DNA of 53,448 nt from Prochlorococcus sp. AG-363-A03 (GCA_003280445.1 QCEW01000007.1:1-53448), one strand, 5' to 3'. Numbered from the stretch's first letter, positions 31,190-39,649 are shown. Notes: generated by a model from the letters alone, not told the origin. Program-made: numbers and translations.

Positions 31190-31372
31190 ATGCCATTCTC
31201 AAAGCAATTATTTCGAAATTTTTCCGGGTTTTCCATTCAAGGAAATGAAATGTCTGAGTTGTTTTCTAATTACAAGCCAAAATATGATGATGATGTTATG
31301 GAGTGCTTGCAATTTGGTATCTGTTCCACGCCTCCAGCGCCCCCAAGAGAAATACCCTATTTTCACTTTTGA
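31190..31372 (+). CDS. ECLQFGIC-motif protein 3
   Basis: 60 residues from ATG at 31190 (MPFSKQLFRNFSGFSIQGNE); a later Met at 31250 would give 40. Ends DDDVMECLQFGICSTPPAPP and REIPYFHF. The motif is identical over eight residues to those at 29019 and 29616 although the N-terminal parts are unrelated. Minus-strand frames over it are shadows. Confidence 0.7.
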   Translation: MPFSKQLFRNFSGFSIQGNEMSELFSNYKPKYDDDVMECLQFGICSTPPAPPREIPYFHF

Positions 31373-31421
31373 AAACACCTTCATTCGATACCTTTTCACT
31401 ATTTACTAGTAATTAATTAAG

Positions 31422-31634
31422 CTAATTAGCCAAAGTTAGCCAGCGTAAAATTATTAAAATCAAAATAGTCGTAACCAAAGGGAATGCTGGGTAACGAGTT
31501 TTGAAATTAGCAGGAGGCCAAGGAGACCAGGAGATTAGTCTTCCTTTGGGTTCTTTAATTATCTCTTTTTTTTCTGAAGTTTTTGACGTCTTTGGGATAA
31601 ACCCAAGTTTTTTGTTTTTCTTCGCTTCTGCCAT
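31422..31634 (-). CDS. DUF2839-like membrane protein
   Basis: 70 residues, MAEAKKNKKLGFIPKTSKTS, a linker with RLISWSPWPPANFKTRYPAF, and a C-terminal helix PLVTTILILIILRWLTLAN. The M-x-E-A-K-x-x-K-x-L-G start and one C-terminal helix parallel 11923-12141. Confidence 0.65.
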   Translation of the reverse strand: MAEAKKNKKLGFIPKTSKTSEKKEIIKEPKGRLISWSPWPPANFKTRYPAFPLVTTILILIILRWLTLAN

Positions 31635-31745
31635 AGTTGTTTCATTTAAATAAATATTAAAAGGTCAATTTGCAGAGTGTGACTTTGAGAGTAACTATAT
31701 TGAGCTTATTTTTTGTTTTTTTTAAGATGATTTGTACACACATCT

Positions 31746-32003
31746 ATGCAGAAGTTGAATAGGATTTTAGTTGTTATTTTTTGTGCACTCTTCACTAAAG
31801 AAGCTTTAGCTCTAAGAATCTCTCGTGCAATGTTCAATGAGAGAAAAAGTATTGAGAGCTTTAATGCTTATCAATGTATCCGAAGTTATCTAGTTGACTT
31901 GTCAATGCAAGAGTTAATTGAACTCGCGAAAGACTATGGAATCGAAGTGGGTAAAGCTTCCTCGTTGAATAAAAAATTGGAGGTTAACCCTACACGCGGT
32001 TGA
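31746..32003 (+). CDS. small secreted helical protein
   Basis: 85 residues. Signal peptide (RILVVIFCALFTKEALA), then LRISRAMFNERKSIESFNAY, QCIRSYLVDLSMQELIELAK. Helical with one Cys. Resembles in size the Cys-containing exported proteins at 34931, 49895 and 52434. Confidence 0.55.
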   Translation: MQKLNRILVVIFCALFTKEALALRISRAMFNERKSIESFNAYQCIRSYLVDLSMQELIELAKDYGIEVGKASSLNKKLEVNPTRG

Positions 32004-32058
32004 TAATTTCCTTTTTCAGAATATTCAAGTGATAAATCAGTAACCAAGATTTTGCAAA

Positions 32059-32304
32059 ATGAGTAGGCACAACGTTCGGGTAAAAGCTAAATACCCTCAT
32101 GGCTTCATAAAGAATGTAGTCAATAGCAAAGTTGACGAACGACATGAAGAGCTTCATATGTTCACCAATGTTGTCATGGAAAAGCAGGCTTTGAGAGAGA
32201 GGTATATTAAGTTGATGAATGATGCTGAAAGAGCCGTTGGCAGAAAAGAAGCTATTTACCTTATTAGAGATGCAGATATTATTTGGCAAAAAATTAATAG
32301 TTGA
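32059..32304 (+). CDS. small helical protein, LRxRYxxLMxDA/IWxKI family
   Basis: 81 residues. MSRHNVRVKAKYPHGFIKNV, then LRERYIKLMNDAERAVGRKE and LIRDADIIWQKINS. Paralogue of 19689-19910; the R-x-R-Y-x-x-L-M-x-D-A and I-W-x-K-(I/L) positions are conserved. Soluble. Function unknown. Confidence 0.7.
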   Translation: MSRHNVRVKAKYPHGFIKNVVNSKVDERHEELHMFTNVVMEKQALRERYIKLMNDAERAVGRKEAIYLIRDADIIWQKINS

Positions 32305-32412
32305 GAATTTTCCTTTTTAACTTTAGAGTTCCACTAAATTTTTACAATGAGAAGGTATTGAAAAAAATGAAATTTTAAGTCCAATGAATTTATATTGAAT
32401 TTTATTTTCTAT

Positions 32413-32571
32413 TTATAGATCTTCAGTCATTAAATCAATAATGTCATTATCTATCTCGTCTCCATCTTGCCCAATAATAGATTGGGTCCCAAGGTCAAAG
32501 GTAGATTTTAAATCAGAAAGTAATTCTCTATCTTCTTGGTTTAGAGGATTTATTTTATCAATGTTATGCAT
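32413..32571 (-). CDS. small acidic protein
   Basis: 52 residues, MHNIDKINPLNQEDRELLSD, LKSTFDLGTQSIIGQDGDEI and an Asp-rich end. Overlaps the stop of the upstream gene by one base (TAATG). Function unknown. Confidence 0.55.
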   Translation of the reverse strand: MHNIDKINPLNQEDRELLSDLKSTFDLGTQSIIGQDGDEIDNDIIDLMTEDL

Positions 32572-32705
32572 TATTTATAAATAGAAGGATCAAAAATAAA
32601 TTCAAGTTGAATAGTGTTATTTGAAAATTGATCTAGCCCCCATAACTCACCTCTGTCAGAAGCTTCAACTATTGATTCGTAGAATTCGGGAATATGTGAT
32701 GACAT
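32571..32705 (-). CDS. FYESI-EASD-GELWG family microprotein
   Basis: 44 residues, MSSHIPEFYESIVEASDRGE, then LWGLDQFSNNTIQLEFIF. Paralogue of 6574-6708 with the block FYESI(V/L)EASD(R/K)GELWG(L/I) nearly identical. First gene of a two-gene unit. Function unknown. Confidence 0.7.
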   Translation of the reverse strand: MSSHIPEFYESIVEASDRGELWGLDQFSNNTIQLEFIFDPSIYK

Positions 32706-32728
32706 AGTTCTAAATCGATATGGGTAAA

Positions 32729-32845
32729 ATGTCAGCAGAAAGTTGGTGGAAATTAATCACTCCAAAAGAAATGAGAGCGGGAATGAACCAACTAAATGGA
32801 AGAAAAATTCTGATTTTAGATTTTGTATCTTCGGACATGATTTAA
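32729..32845 (+). CDS. 38-residue microprotein
   Basis: MSAESWWKLITPKEMRAGMN, then QLNGRKILILDFVSSDMI. Amphipathic with two Trp; starts 24 bases from the divergent gene at 32705, so a shared promoter region would be very short. Weak support. Confidence 0.4.
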   Translation: MSAESWWKLITPKEMRAGMNQLNGRKILILDFVSSDMI

Positions 32846-33023
32846 ACTCAACTAATTAATCATGCATTAAATAATTCTTTATCGAGAGAATGATTGGTTC
32901 GGTTACCTATAAAAAAATCATCCAAAGAATCTTCTTATGTTTGTTGCTCCTATTGAAGATAATGAAACTTTGTTTTTAACTTATATAGCCTTAACTTCGT
33001 AGGTTTTAAATTCTGGTATTGAT

Positions 33024-34718
33024 TCATGAGGAACAGCTGTAATGGGAAATCCCACCGGCTCCAAAGAATTTCTTGGGCTTGAGTCTGTCGTATTTTTTCT
33101 GTACCTCTAATGATTGTTCTTCGTAAGGTTTGTCTAAAACAGCCTGTAGTTCCATTATGAGACCATAGTCGCCTTTCTCTGCCATTTCATATGCTGGTGT
33201 GATGAGCCATTCCCGCCATGTGTATTTTGGATTAATACGTTTCATTTTTGTTGATATTTCATTTTGATCACCTTTGTTAATTACGTGCTCCCGCCATCTT
33301 TGTAGCCAACTGATCCATTTGGTTTCAATCTCTTCTGAAATTGGTTGATAGAAACAATCTTTTAAGTCATTAAGTTTTTTTGGGATACTTGAAAGTTTTC
33401 GGAAAAAGATTGTGTAGTCGACCTTTGTGTGAACCATGAGCTGTAGCATTTCATTTACTAGAGCTTCGTCATAAGTGACTAAGCCTAGTTTCTTTGTCCA
33501 CATGTTCTTCATTTTCTGGTTCATTAGTGTAGTAAATCCATCCCGGATGCTATCTAGCCTGTCCAGTGCCTCTGCGTTGCCGGTAAGCAGAGGTCGAATC
33601 GCTCCCCAAAACATTTGATAATTTGCTTCAGCAGCAACTTGTTGGTTAAAGAATGCAAAATGTTCACCACCTCCTGTCCAAGGTTGGAATCTGGGATTGA
33701 AGAGTTCGCAAAAACCAAATGGACCGTAATCAAGGGTGAAACCTCCTGCAGCGCAGTTGTCACTGTTGAAATTCCCCTGGCAGTAGCCAATACGCATCCA
33801 ATTAGCTACTAATGATGTGAGCCGTTCTCGGAATGAATTTGCGAGCTCAACGACTTGATCGCTAAAGCTAAGGCTCGGATCAATTTCCTCCTTGTAATTT
33901 CTTATAATTAAGTGCTTCACAATCATCTCGAGCTCTTTCATTGCATCCTGATGCTCATTGTTGCGTACTCGACGTGCAAAGAGTTCTATCTGACCTACAC
34001 GTAAAAATGATGGTGCGACTCGTGTTGAGATTGCAGCTGGTGTCTCTACCAATATGTCTCCATCGATTGAATTCGAGTCTTTTGTATACCAAGGCCTGCG
34101 GACTGTTTCAGATTTAGAGACATATAGTGTTAGAGATCGTGATGTTGGTACTCCGAGTGACTGCATATATTCCTGAGCTAAAAACTCACGAACACTTGAA
34201 CGAAGCACTGTTCGTCCATCAGCTCCTCTGCAGTATGGTGTTGGCCCTCCTCCTTTAAGTTGCATCTCCCATCTTTTGCCATTAAAAAGACCTTCAAATA
34301 CTGAAATAGCTCTCCCATCTCCATAGCCGTTACCTGTCCCAAATGGACATTGCTGAGTATATTCAGTTCCATAGATAGATAGTGCGTAACCGGTAGCCCA
34401 ACCAACTGGTCGCATCGGTGTTGTCGCAACACTTATGTCGCCGGAGAATAGACGACGAAAAAGCTCATCTAGAGCAAGTTCCTGACTCAAGCCTAATTCG
34501 TTAAATAATATTTTACTGTGAGCGACATATTCTGGTTTTGGAATTGCTGTTGGAGTGACAGGTACATAGTGACCAGAAAAGACCTCTCTGGTTAGGTGGT
34601 CATCACCATCATCTGTTGCCTGAGGATCAGGTTCGAGAGAATCCATGAATGAGTAGTCAGCTTGTTTTGCAAACTCAGAGAAAGTTCTAGTTGTCTGCAT
34701 AGCTTTAGTACTGCTCAT
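33024..34718 (-). CDS. selO: protein adenylyltransferase SelO (YdiU family)
   Basis: 564 residues. The family uses ATP to AMPylate Ser/Thr/Tyr on target proteins, acting through an atypical kinase fold with flipped ATP. Visible landmarks: [19 protein letters not shown] (about 127-145), [20 protein letters not shown] with the conserved Lys (about 150-169), then GNFNSDN and DYGPFGF, which carry the catalytic and metal-binding Asp/Asn. It ends SCSS, the C-terminal redox Cys typical of bacterial SelO. Complete, with no lesions. Reverse frames inside it are shadows. The longest gene here, with no operon partner. Confidence 0.92.
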   Translation of the reverse strand: MSSTKAMQTTRTFSEFAKQADYSFMDSLEPDPQATDDGDDHLTREVFSGHYVPVTPTAIPKPEYVAHSKILFNELGLSQELALDELFRRLFSGDISVATTPMRPVGWATGYALSIYGTEYTQQCPFGTGNGYGDGRAISVFEGLFNGKRWEMQLKGGGPTPYCRGADGRTVLRSSVREFLAQEYMQSLGVPTSRSLTLYVSKSETVRRPWYTKDSNSIDGDILVETPAAISTRVAPSFLRVGQIELFARRVRNNEHQDAMKELEMIVKHLIIRNYKEEIDPSLSFSDQVVELANSFRERLTSLVANWMRIGYCQGNFNSDNCAAGGFTLDYGPFGFCELFNPRFQPWTGGGEHFAFFNQQVAAEANYQMFWGAIRPLLTGNAEALDRLDSIRDGFTTLMNQKMKNMWTKKLGLVTYDEALVNEMLQLMVHTKVDYTIFFRKLSSIPKKLNDLKDCFYQPISEEIETKWISWLQRWREHVINKGDQNEISTKMKRINPKYTWREWLITPAYEMAEKGDYGLIMELQAVLDKPYEEQSLEVQKKYDRLKPKKFFGAGGISHYSCSS

Positions 34719-34930
34719 TTAGATCTTTTTGTAGTTGGTTAAGTCTTTAATTTGATGATTCTTTCATTTATATTTCTAGCATATATTCGAAGTTTTAATG
34801 TTCTTGAATTTTGTTTTGAACTAGCCGATAAGTCTAAAAAATGGAGAGTAAAATATTTTTGATTCAGCTTTATCGTTGAGAAAGTTTCAAAACATAAAAC
34901 CACAGGGCTAATTCAATTCCATGTAAAAAG

Positions 34931-35182
34931 TTAATTCGTGTCAGCTACATTTTTAAAGAACTCACAATAAACCATTAAATCCGACTCTTTTTCTGTTTTG
35001 AGATTTAGGTCTGAAATTGCTTTAGCAGTTTCAATTCTGTAAGCATACCAATCTAGGCAAAGATCTCTTTGTCTTTGAGTCTCAGAGATTACATTTGGTT
35101 TTAAGGAACTGACTCGAGAAGTGTTCTTGGTACAGCCAATTATAAATACAGCAAAGACAACAAGAGTAAGAAAGTGTTTCAT
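34931..35182 (-). CDS. small lipoprotein
   Basis: 83 residues. Signal peptide with lipobox IIGC (Cys about 17), then a linker and RQRDLCLDWYAYRIETAKAI, ESDLMVYCEFFKNV. The C-x-x-(W/R)-Y/F ... A-x-x-x-L ... I/V-Y-C arrangement recurs in 52434-52673 and more loosely in 49895-50101, suggesting one family of exported two-Cys helical proteins. Confidence 0.7.
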   Translation of the reverse strand: MKHFLTLVVFAVFIIGCTKNTSRVSSLKPNVISETQRQRDLCLDWYAYRIETAKAISDLNLKTEKESDLMVYCEFFKNVADTN

Positions 35183-35240
35183 CTTTTAATTAACTTTGTA
35201 AGTAACTAGTGATGATGGTTGAATCATAAATGTGTCCAGC

Positions 35241-35474
35241 TTACTCAATTAAAGGTCTTACTTCAGGATTGGAAAACATTGCGTTTGATTTACCTTCTTC
35301 AGCTTGCTCAATAACAACGGCACTACTTGAATCCTCTTTCTTAATACCTCTATACAGACAAAAAATTTTTTCTTCTTTCATAAGTTGTTTGTTTTCCCCA
35401 CTGTCATAGACCGCTGCCCATTGTTCAAACGGAACAGAAATCTTAAAGCTGAATAAGGTTGTTTCAAGAGCCAC
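35241..35474 (-). CDS. DUF3764-like protein
   Basis: 77 residues, MALETTLFSFKISVPFEQWA, IFCLYRGIKKEDSSSAVVIE and QAEEGKSNAMFSNPEVRPLI. E-T-x-x-F-x-F-x-I, L-Y-R-G-x, and V-V-I-x-Q-A-E-E-G are features I associate with DUF3764. Small ferredoxin-like fold expected. The usual C-terminal extension is short. Confidence 0.7.
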   Translation of the reverse strand: MALETTLFSFKISVPFEQWAAVYDSGENKQLMKEEKIFCLYRGIKKEDSSSAVVIEQAEEGKSNAMFSNPEVRPLIE

Positions 35475-35616
35475 TTATTTGATCAGATGATTAGAACTAA
35501 AAAGAGCATTGCATATTTTAAACAAAATTCTGTCACATCGATCATATCTTCAACCTCTTCTAACATAACTATGATTTTTTACTGTGATAACTTTTAATCT
35601 TCTAAATGGCTGATGA

Positions 35617-35961
35617 TTATCTAAAAAGACCTACTTTTTTCTTTGGAGTCTTTGCCTGAAGCTGTTCTTCTACAGCTAGGATTGCCTTCTTATGAGCAAT
35701 TTTAGCTTCAACCATTGTTGTGATTGAGATCAAAAATAAGCCTCCTATTCCAATTAATTGTTCGGTTTTTGTTGGCTCTGTATCACCATTTGATATGGCT
35801 CCAAGAACGAACCAAGCTGTAGCGGCGCCTCCAGTTACAAAGTAAGGAATCCAGCGACGTTGGTAAAGATATCCAGCACCTAAGCCAGGAAGGAAATTTA
35901 AAATTGTAGCTACCCATCCACTGGATGCCGCAAGAATTCGTTCCTTAGACGGATTATCCAT
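35617..35961 (-). CDS. multi-helix membrane protein
   Basis: 114 residues from the ATG giving MDNPSKERILAASSGWVATI (an ATG 18 bases upstream is possible). Hydrophobic segments GWVATILNFLPGLGAGYLY, WIPYFVTGGAATAWFVLGAI and LIGIGGLFLISITTMVEAKI, then a basic tail. The P-G-L-G-x-G-Y turn resembles TM2-type small membrane proteins; role unknown. Confidence 0.65.
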   Translation of the reverse strand: MDNPSKERILAASSGWVATILNFLPGLGAGYLYQRRWIPYFVTGGAATAWFVLGAISNGDTEPTKTEQLIGIGGLFLISITTMVEAKIAHKKAILAVEEQLQAKTPKKKVGLFR

Positions 35962-36070
35962 GAAAATCTCTAAAATCAAATTATGTCGATATCAATTGTT
36001 GTCTGTGGACTGAACTTGCTGTTGTGAGTTACACCACACAATTAGAATTTAGTTTCGATTTTCTTTTTAA

Positions 36071-36141
36071 GCGGATGACCAGACTCGAACTGGCGACATT
36101 CAGCTTGGGAAGCTGACGTTCTACCACTGAACTACACCCGC
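36071..36141 (-). tRNA. tRNA-Gly (CCC)
   Basis: 71 bases, minus strand. All four stems pair: acceptor GCGGGTG/CATCCGC (one G-T), D arm GTTC...GAAC, anticodon stem TCAGC/GCTGA around loop TTCCCAA (anticodon CCC), T stem GCCAG/CTGGT around TTCGAGT. No 3' CCA is encoded. Intact, unlike the tRNA fragment at 3058. Confidence 0.92.
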
Positions 36142-36205
36142 AGATCTTTAAGTTAGCGAAGTTAAATGGCCTACACCTATTTTTAGACACTTTTGAAATG
36201 AGAGT

Positions 36206-36370
36206 CTAATCAGTTCTTTGAATGCCCATATTTCTGTTTTTGCTGCCTTTTTCTATTTCTTTTTTGACTATTTCATAAAAGGCCAATTCTTCTGGATCTT
36301 CAGAACCAAGTCCATACCCCATCGTTGCAGCAATATAAATTTTGTGTTGCCTATGAGAACTCAGACTCAT
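36206..36370 (-). CDS. small charged protein
   Basis: 54 residues, MSLSSHRQHKIYIAATMGYG, LGSEDPEELAFYEIVKKEIE and a basic end. Soluble; one acidic helix. It lies just beyond the tRNA-Gly gene. Function unknown. Confidence 0.5.
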   Translation of the reverse strand: MSLSSHRQHKIYIAATMGYGLGSEDPEELAFYEIVKKEIEKGSKNRNMGIQRTD

Positions 36371-36479
36371 TAGCTTTTAAACACTTATCATGGTACGGGA
36401 TGAATCATATTATCTAAGTAGATAACTGCAAATGTAATTTTACTAAATCATAGGGATCTTGATGTTGATCAATATCTTA

Positions 36480-37076
36480 TTAAGCAGAAATGCTTTCTTT
36501 TTTTCTTGATCTCTTTAAAACTGAGTAAAAAGTTAAAACACTTATCGTTCCAGATGGACCTATAAATACATGCCATATTTGTTCACCTGAACTTGAAAGT
36601 AGAATCCCAAAAAATGTTGTAAATATTACTCCGGTGATTGGATAAAGAAAGAAGACCCAATCTTTAAATCGTCTCCACCATTGCAATATAAGTACAATAC
36701 TTATTAATACTTGAATTAAAAGAGTTGTTGACTTGCCTAGAAACCAATAAGAAAAAACCGCGGCAATTATTAATAAAATATTGCTAGTTATAATCGACTT
36801 GTTTTTAGCTACTGAAATAGCAAGGAACGATAATCCAATAGAAAGAAATGAATAAAACAGCCAATTATATATAGAGGAGTGATCTAAATATATCCAATCC
36901 GTAGTCGTATGATCAAACATCTCAAACATTGAGGCAAGACCTAATGAGATAAAGGCAAAAGGCGGTAGCAGAGGAAATCTAATTTGTTTGAATCTATTTA
37001 TGGACTTAATTCCAATAAGGATAGGGATGAAAACTGCTTGTAGATGTACTAATAACAATAATGCTCTGAAGGTCAA
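36480..37076 (-). CDS. seven-helix-like membrane protein
   Basis: 198 residues with about seven hydrophobic segments (RALLLLVHLQAVFIPILIGI, PPFAFISLGLASMFEMFDHT, NWLFYSFLSIGLSFLAISVA, SNILLIIAAVFSYWFLG and others). A conserved-looking E-M-F-D-H-T-T-T-D-W lies in the second loop. No signal peptide. Family not recognised. Confidence 0.75.
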   Translation of the reverse strand: MTFRALLLLVHLQAVFIPILIGIKSINRFKQIRFPLLPPFAFISLGLASMFEMFDHTTTDWIYLDHSSIYNWLFYSFLSIGLSFLAISVAKNKSIITSNILLIIAAVFSYWFLGKSTTLLIQVLISIVLILQWWRRFKDWVFFLYPITGVIFTTFFGILLSSSGEQIWHVFIGPSGTISVLTFYSVLKRSRKKESISA

Positions 37077-37376
37077 TTAAATTAATTGGAGCTAATATGA
37101 AATTAGCAACATTATTGGAATCTTTCTAATACAACAACTAATATTTTTTAAAGAAAGTTACCAGAGATTGAAACCGGGTTTGTTGTTTAACAGAGAACAC
37201 CCGAGGACGGACTAGTCGAATATTTGGACGCTGGCCGCACATACGAAAAAAAATTAAAATAAGTATGTATATTCAAGCTAGTACTAAGATAAAAGCAACA
37301 AGTAAATCAGTAAGAGGATATGTTCTTGATTCCTCCAGACTCACTTTCAAGATTAATGGTGGCGTAAGTTGTTGAG

Positions 37377-37523
37377 ATGATGAATTGCTTTGCGGTTTTA
37401 GATCCTCTAATAAAAACCTTTTTCCAAGTTGCTCTTGTTATGGGACCATTGAGTCTTTTGGGTGTCGTACTGATACTTAGGAAAATTGAAAAACATCATC
37501 CAGAACGTATACGTTGGAAATAA
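37377..37523 (+). CDS. small membrane protein, first of four-gene unit
   Basis: 48 residues, MMNCFAVLDPLIKTFFQVAL, VMGPLSLLGVVLILRKIEKH and a basic end. One helix. Its stop overlaps the next start (TAATG). 37077-37376 holds only a short frame ending DGLVEYLDAGRTYEKKLK after a TAA, probably debris. Confidence 0.55.
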   Translation: MMNCFAVLDPLIKTFFQVALVMGPLSLLGVVLILRKIEKHHPERIRWK

Positions 37524-37624
37524 TGAGAAAAGAAAATGAATTCAACTCTGATTCGAATTATCAAGAAAAATTTTGGCCGAAAATATTAATCTTCTCTGTA
37601 TTGGGGCTTTTATTTATTGGGTAA
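37523..37624 (+). CDS. 33-residue membrane peptide, second of unit
   Basis: MRKENEFNSDSNYQEKFWPK, then ILIFSVLGLLFIG. Polar head and one helix. Overlaps both neighbours by one base (TAATG at each end). Confidence 0.5.
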   Translation: MRKENEFNSDSNYQEKFWPKILIFSVLGLLFIG

Positions 37625-37719
37625 TGACTCCGCAAAATGCTGATAAAACTCTCGATCAATATCTTTTTGACCCAATTCTCAGACTATTTGACAGAATAAA
37701 AATAAATGGGTTTTCGTAA
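37624..37719 (+). CDS. 31-residue microprotein, third of unit
   Basis: MTPQNADKTLDQYLFDPILR, then LFDRIKINGFS. Soluble amphipathic helix. Chained by a one-base overlap upstream and direct abutment downstream. Confidence 0.5.
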   Translation: MTPQNADKTLDQYLFDPILRLFDRIKINGFS

Positions 37720-37902
37720 ATGATTAACAGACTTATTTCAAGTGAAAGATCAAAATGGATTTTTGTGATTGGAGTGGTCGCGATTGGTGCAGGATTCACA
37801 GCAAAGAATGTGATCTCATATCCAACTGAATGTATGAGCGAGGAAGTGGTACAAGACTTTGTTACACCTGAAGAAACTACAAGGAATTTCATCATTTTCT
37901 AG
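37720..37902 (+). CDS. small membrane protein, fourth of unit
   Basis: 60 residues, MINRLISSERSKWIFVIGVV, AIGAGFTAKNVISYPTECMS, then an acidic end. One helix followed by a Cys-containing exported tail. Starts at the base after the previous stop. Confidence 0.55.
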   Translation: MINRLISSERSKWIFVIGVVAIGAGFTAKNVISYPTECMSEEVVQDFVTPEETTRNFIIF

Positions 37903-37958
37903 TTTTTCCCCCTCAATAAGTCAAAAAAGTCTCTAAATTTGAATAAAGAAATTTTAAG

Positions 37959-38243
37959 ATGTTTTTCTTTAACCCTTTCTGGCCTTTAACAGCTTTAAGA
38001 ATCGCTTCGTTAAAAGCAACTTCAACATTACTTTTACTTCTTTTAATGAAATCAAACCTTCTTCGTTTGAAAGGAGGCCTGATAGGTGGACTTGTTGCAC
38101 TTACACTTATTTCTGGATTAATTGTCTCAACAACAGTTGCAGGCGGAGCTGCCTACTATATTTTTCAAAATAAGAAATCAAATGATGATGACGTAAACAT
38201 CTCTGGCGATGATGTGATTAATGCTGAAGCAGTTTCAGCTTGA
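37959..38243 (+). CDS. two-helix membrane protein
   Basis: 94 residues. N-terminal helix region with a Leu run (ATSTLLLLLLMKSNLLRLKG), a second helix (GLIGGLVALTLISGLIVSTT, VAGGAAYYIF) and an Asp-rich tail. A later Met (MKSNLLRLKG) is an alternative start. 38244-38402 shows nothing. Confidence 0.55.
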   Translation: MFFFNPFWPLTALRIASLKATSTLLLLLLMKSNLLRLKGGLIGGLVALTLISGLIVSTTVAGGAAYYIFQNKKSNDDDVNISGDDVINAEAVSA

Positions 38244-38402
38244 TTTCGTTTTGCAGTTACGTCCTAAAGACTGATAATGCATAATTAACTAATTGTTTTA
38301 AGCACCTTTTTAACAAATTCAATTTAAGAAATTATCTTATAAGGATTTTTCTTTGGGAAACTGAATAATTGCAAGAATTAAAAAATTAGATTATTGGATT
38401 AT

Positions 38403-39201
38403 CTATTGGTTTCTAAACAAATTTAGAATCTCATTTCTTAAATTGCCCATCGATTTAATAATCAAGTCTGCACCTGCTTTTCTCAACTCTGCCTCATATC
38501 TGAGACGTTTCTTTCGACTTGAGGCTACATGTAAATGGGGGGGGGGCAACAGCGAGACTGATAAATTTCTGATCAGGGATCTTAATTCGAGCATTTATAA
38601 CTGTTTTAACATCTGCAACAGTATCACCAATATATGCAATTGGTGGGTTGGAAAGGCCTAAGGGTTTTTTTGAAAGTTTAGAAGATAGTGAAATAAAACC
38701 TGTTGGATCTGGTTTTTCAGGCGCTTCACCCATTGCAATCAAGGGAGCAGAGGCTAAGCCGAGCCTCTGCTCTAAGACGAATTTCGCTGATGGTAATTCA
38801 GCTCCACTTACAAAACCCCAACCAATTCTTCGCTGGGTTAATTCATCAAAAAGTGTTTGTGTGACTAATAACTTTTCATTTTTAATAAAACCTGACCATT
38901 CACTAGAGTCATGGTTTGGATTTCCACCAAAATAAAACTTTTCAAAGCATTCAATTAATATTTTTCTAGACGGGGCTGAAATAGACAGATTGTTTTTTTG
39001 TACATGTCTATTGATCATTTCTAGGCTCAAATCCCAATCATTGTTCCAACAGCCTTCACTTTTTATAGAATCAATATCTTCTATTGAGGGTCTCCACCCA
39101 CAAAAAAAATGTACAGTTTCTTGGATAGCTAATCGATAGCTGTTGGTTACGTCACGAATAACCCCATCGATATCAAATAAAATTAGGCCAATATTATTCA
39201 T
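38403..39201 (-). pseudogene. HAD-superfamily hydrolase, frame broken at a C10 tract
   Basis: 235 codons are open from ATG at 39201, and the last 20 or so are out of frame. HAD motifs: FDIDGVIRDV (nucleophile Asp), GFVSG, EKPDPTGF (Lys) and YIGDTVADV. Similar to a cyanobacterial HAD-IA group (TIGR01548-like). At ten consecutive C (minus strand) the frame slips; with nine, the protein would read VAPPHLHVASSRKKRLRYEA and end at 38403 with about 265 residues. Either a sequencing error, a phase-variable tract or a recent mutation. All catalytic motifs precede the tract, so activity may survive. Confidence 0.8.
38537..38546. repeat. G10 homopolymer inside the HAD gene
   Basis: Ten consecutive G in an AT-rich genome, within a coding region, exactly where the reading frame breaks. 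Such tracts slip readily. Confidence 0.9.
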
Positions 39202-39227
39202 TATTGAATTTTGCTAATCAAAAATGT

Positions 39228-39380
39228 TTAATCGAGTTTGTTATTTAGTTGAAGCTTAAGTTCTAATTCACGATCTTTGAGTACTTTTTCATTTTTAATA
39301 ATTCGACTACCGACCCAGGCAATTCCCATCCCAATTATCGCGGGTATACCAATAGCTGAAAATCTTGTAATGCTATTCAT
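39228..39380 (-). CDS. single-helix membrane protein
   Basis: 50 residues, MNSITRFSAIGIPAIIGMGI, AWVGSRIIKNEKVLKDRELE and a helical charged end. One helix and a coiled-coil-like tail. Same strand as, and just downstream of, the 39557 pair. Confidence 0.5.
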   Translation of the reverse strand: MNSITRFSAIGIPAIIGMGIAWVGSRIIKNEKVLKDRELELKLQLNNKLD

Positions 39381-39467
39381 GCGTTTTGCTAGATGATGAA
39401 GAAGATTTTGTTTTAGTCTTCTTTGAAGTTACCAAGCAATTTTGAAAATTAGAATATTAAGTGAATT

Positions 39468-39557
39468 TCAACTTGTTTTGGTTCTTCTTAAATCTCTCCA
39501 TAAGCAGGCCATCAAATAGAAATAACCAGCCATAGCAATTATGAAAAATGATGTCAT
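39468..39557 (-). CDS. 29-residue membrane peptide
   Basis: MTSFFIIAMAGYFYLMACLW, then RDLRRTKTS. One helix with a basic end. Start overlaps the stop of the upstream YHxxL gene by one base (TGATG). Confidence 0.5.
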   Translation of the reverse strand: MTSFFIIAMAGYFYLMACLWRDLRRTKTS

Positions 39558-39649
39558 CAGCCTTGCTCTGAAGTGGACATTTGAAAAATTGAAGCAGAAC
39601 TAACTACTAAAAGGATTGCGAATAAAATTATGTGATATGGAGTAAGCAT
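39557..39649 (-). CDS. YHxxL one-helix protein
   Basis: 30 residues, MLTPYHIILFAILLVVSSAS, then IFQMSTSEQG. Paralogues: 45489-45635 (MFSPYHVVMIGILLITGFAS, ILQMSEGEKG) and the broken 6945-7097. A longer frame runs upstream to 39760 but covers the conserved upstream box, so the short start is preferred. Function unknown. Confidence 0.7.
   Translation of the reverse strand: MLTPYHIILFAILLVVSSASIFQMSTSEQG

Noticed and set aside
33554-34432. Three ORFs of 65-84 codons inside the selO region
   Set aside because: They are shadows of a full-length, motif-complete selO gene.
37170-37260. GC-richer stretch ending in the frame PEDGLVEYLDAGRTYEKKLK
   Set aside because: A TAA and no start precede it, and no relative is visible; treated as debris.
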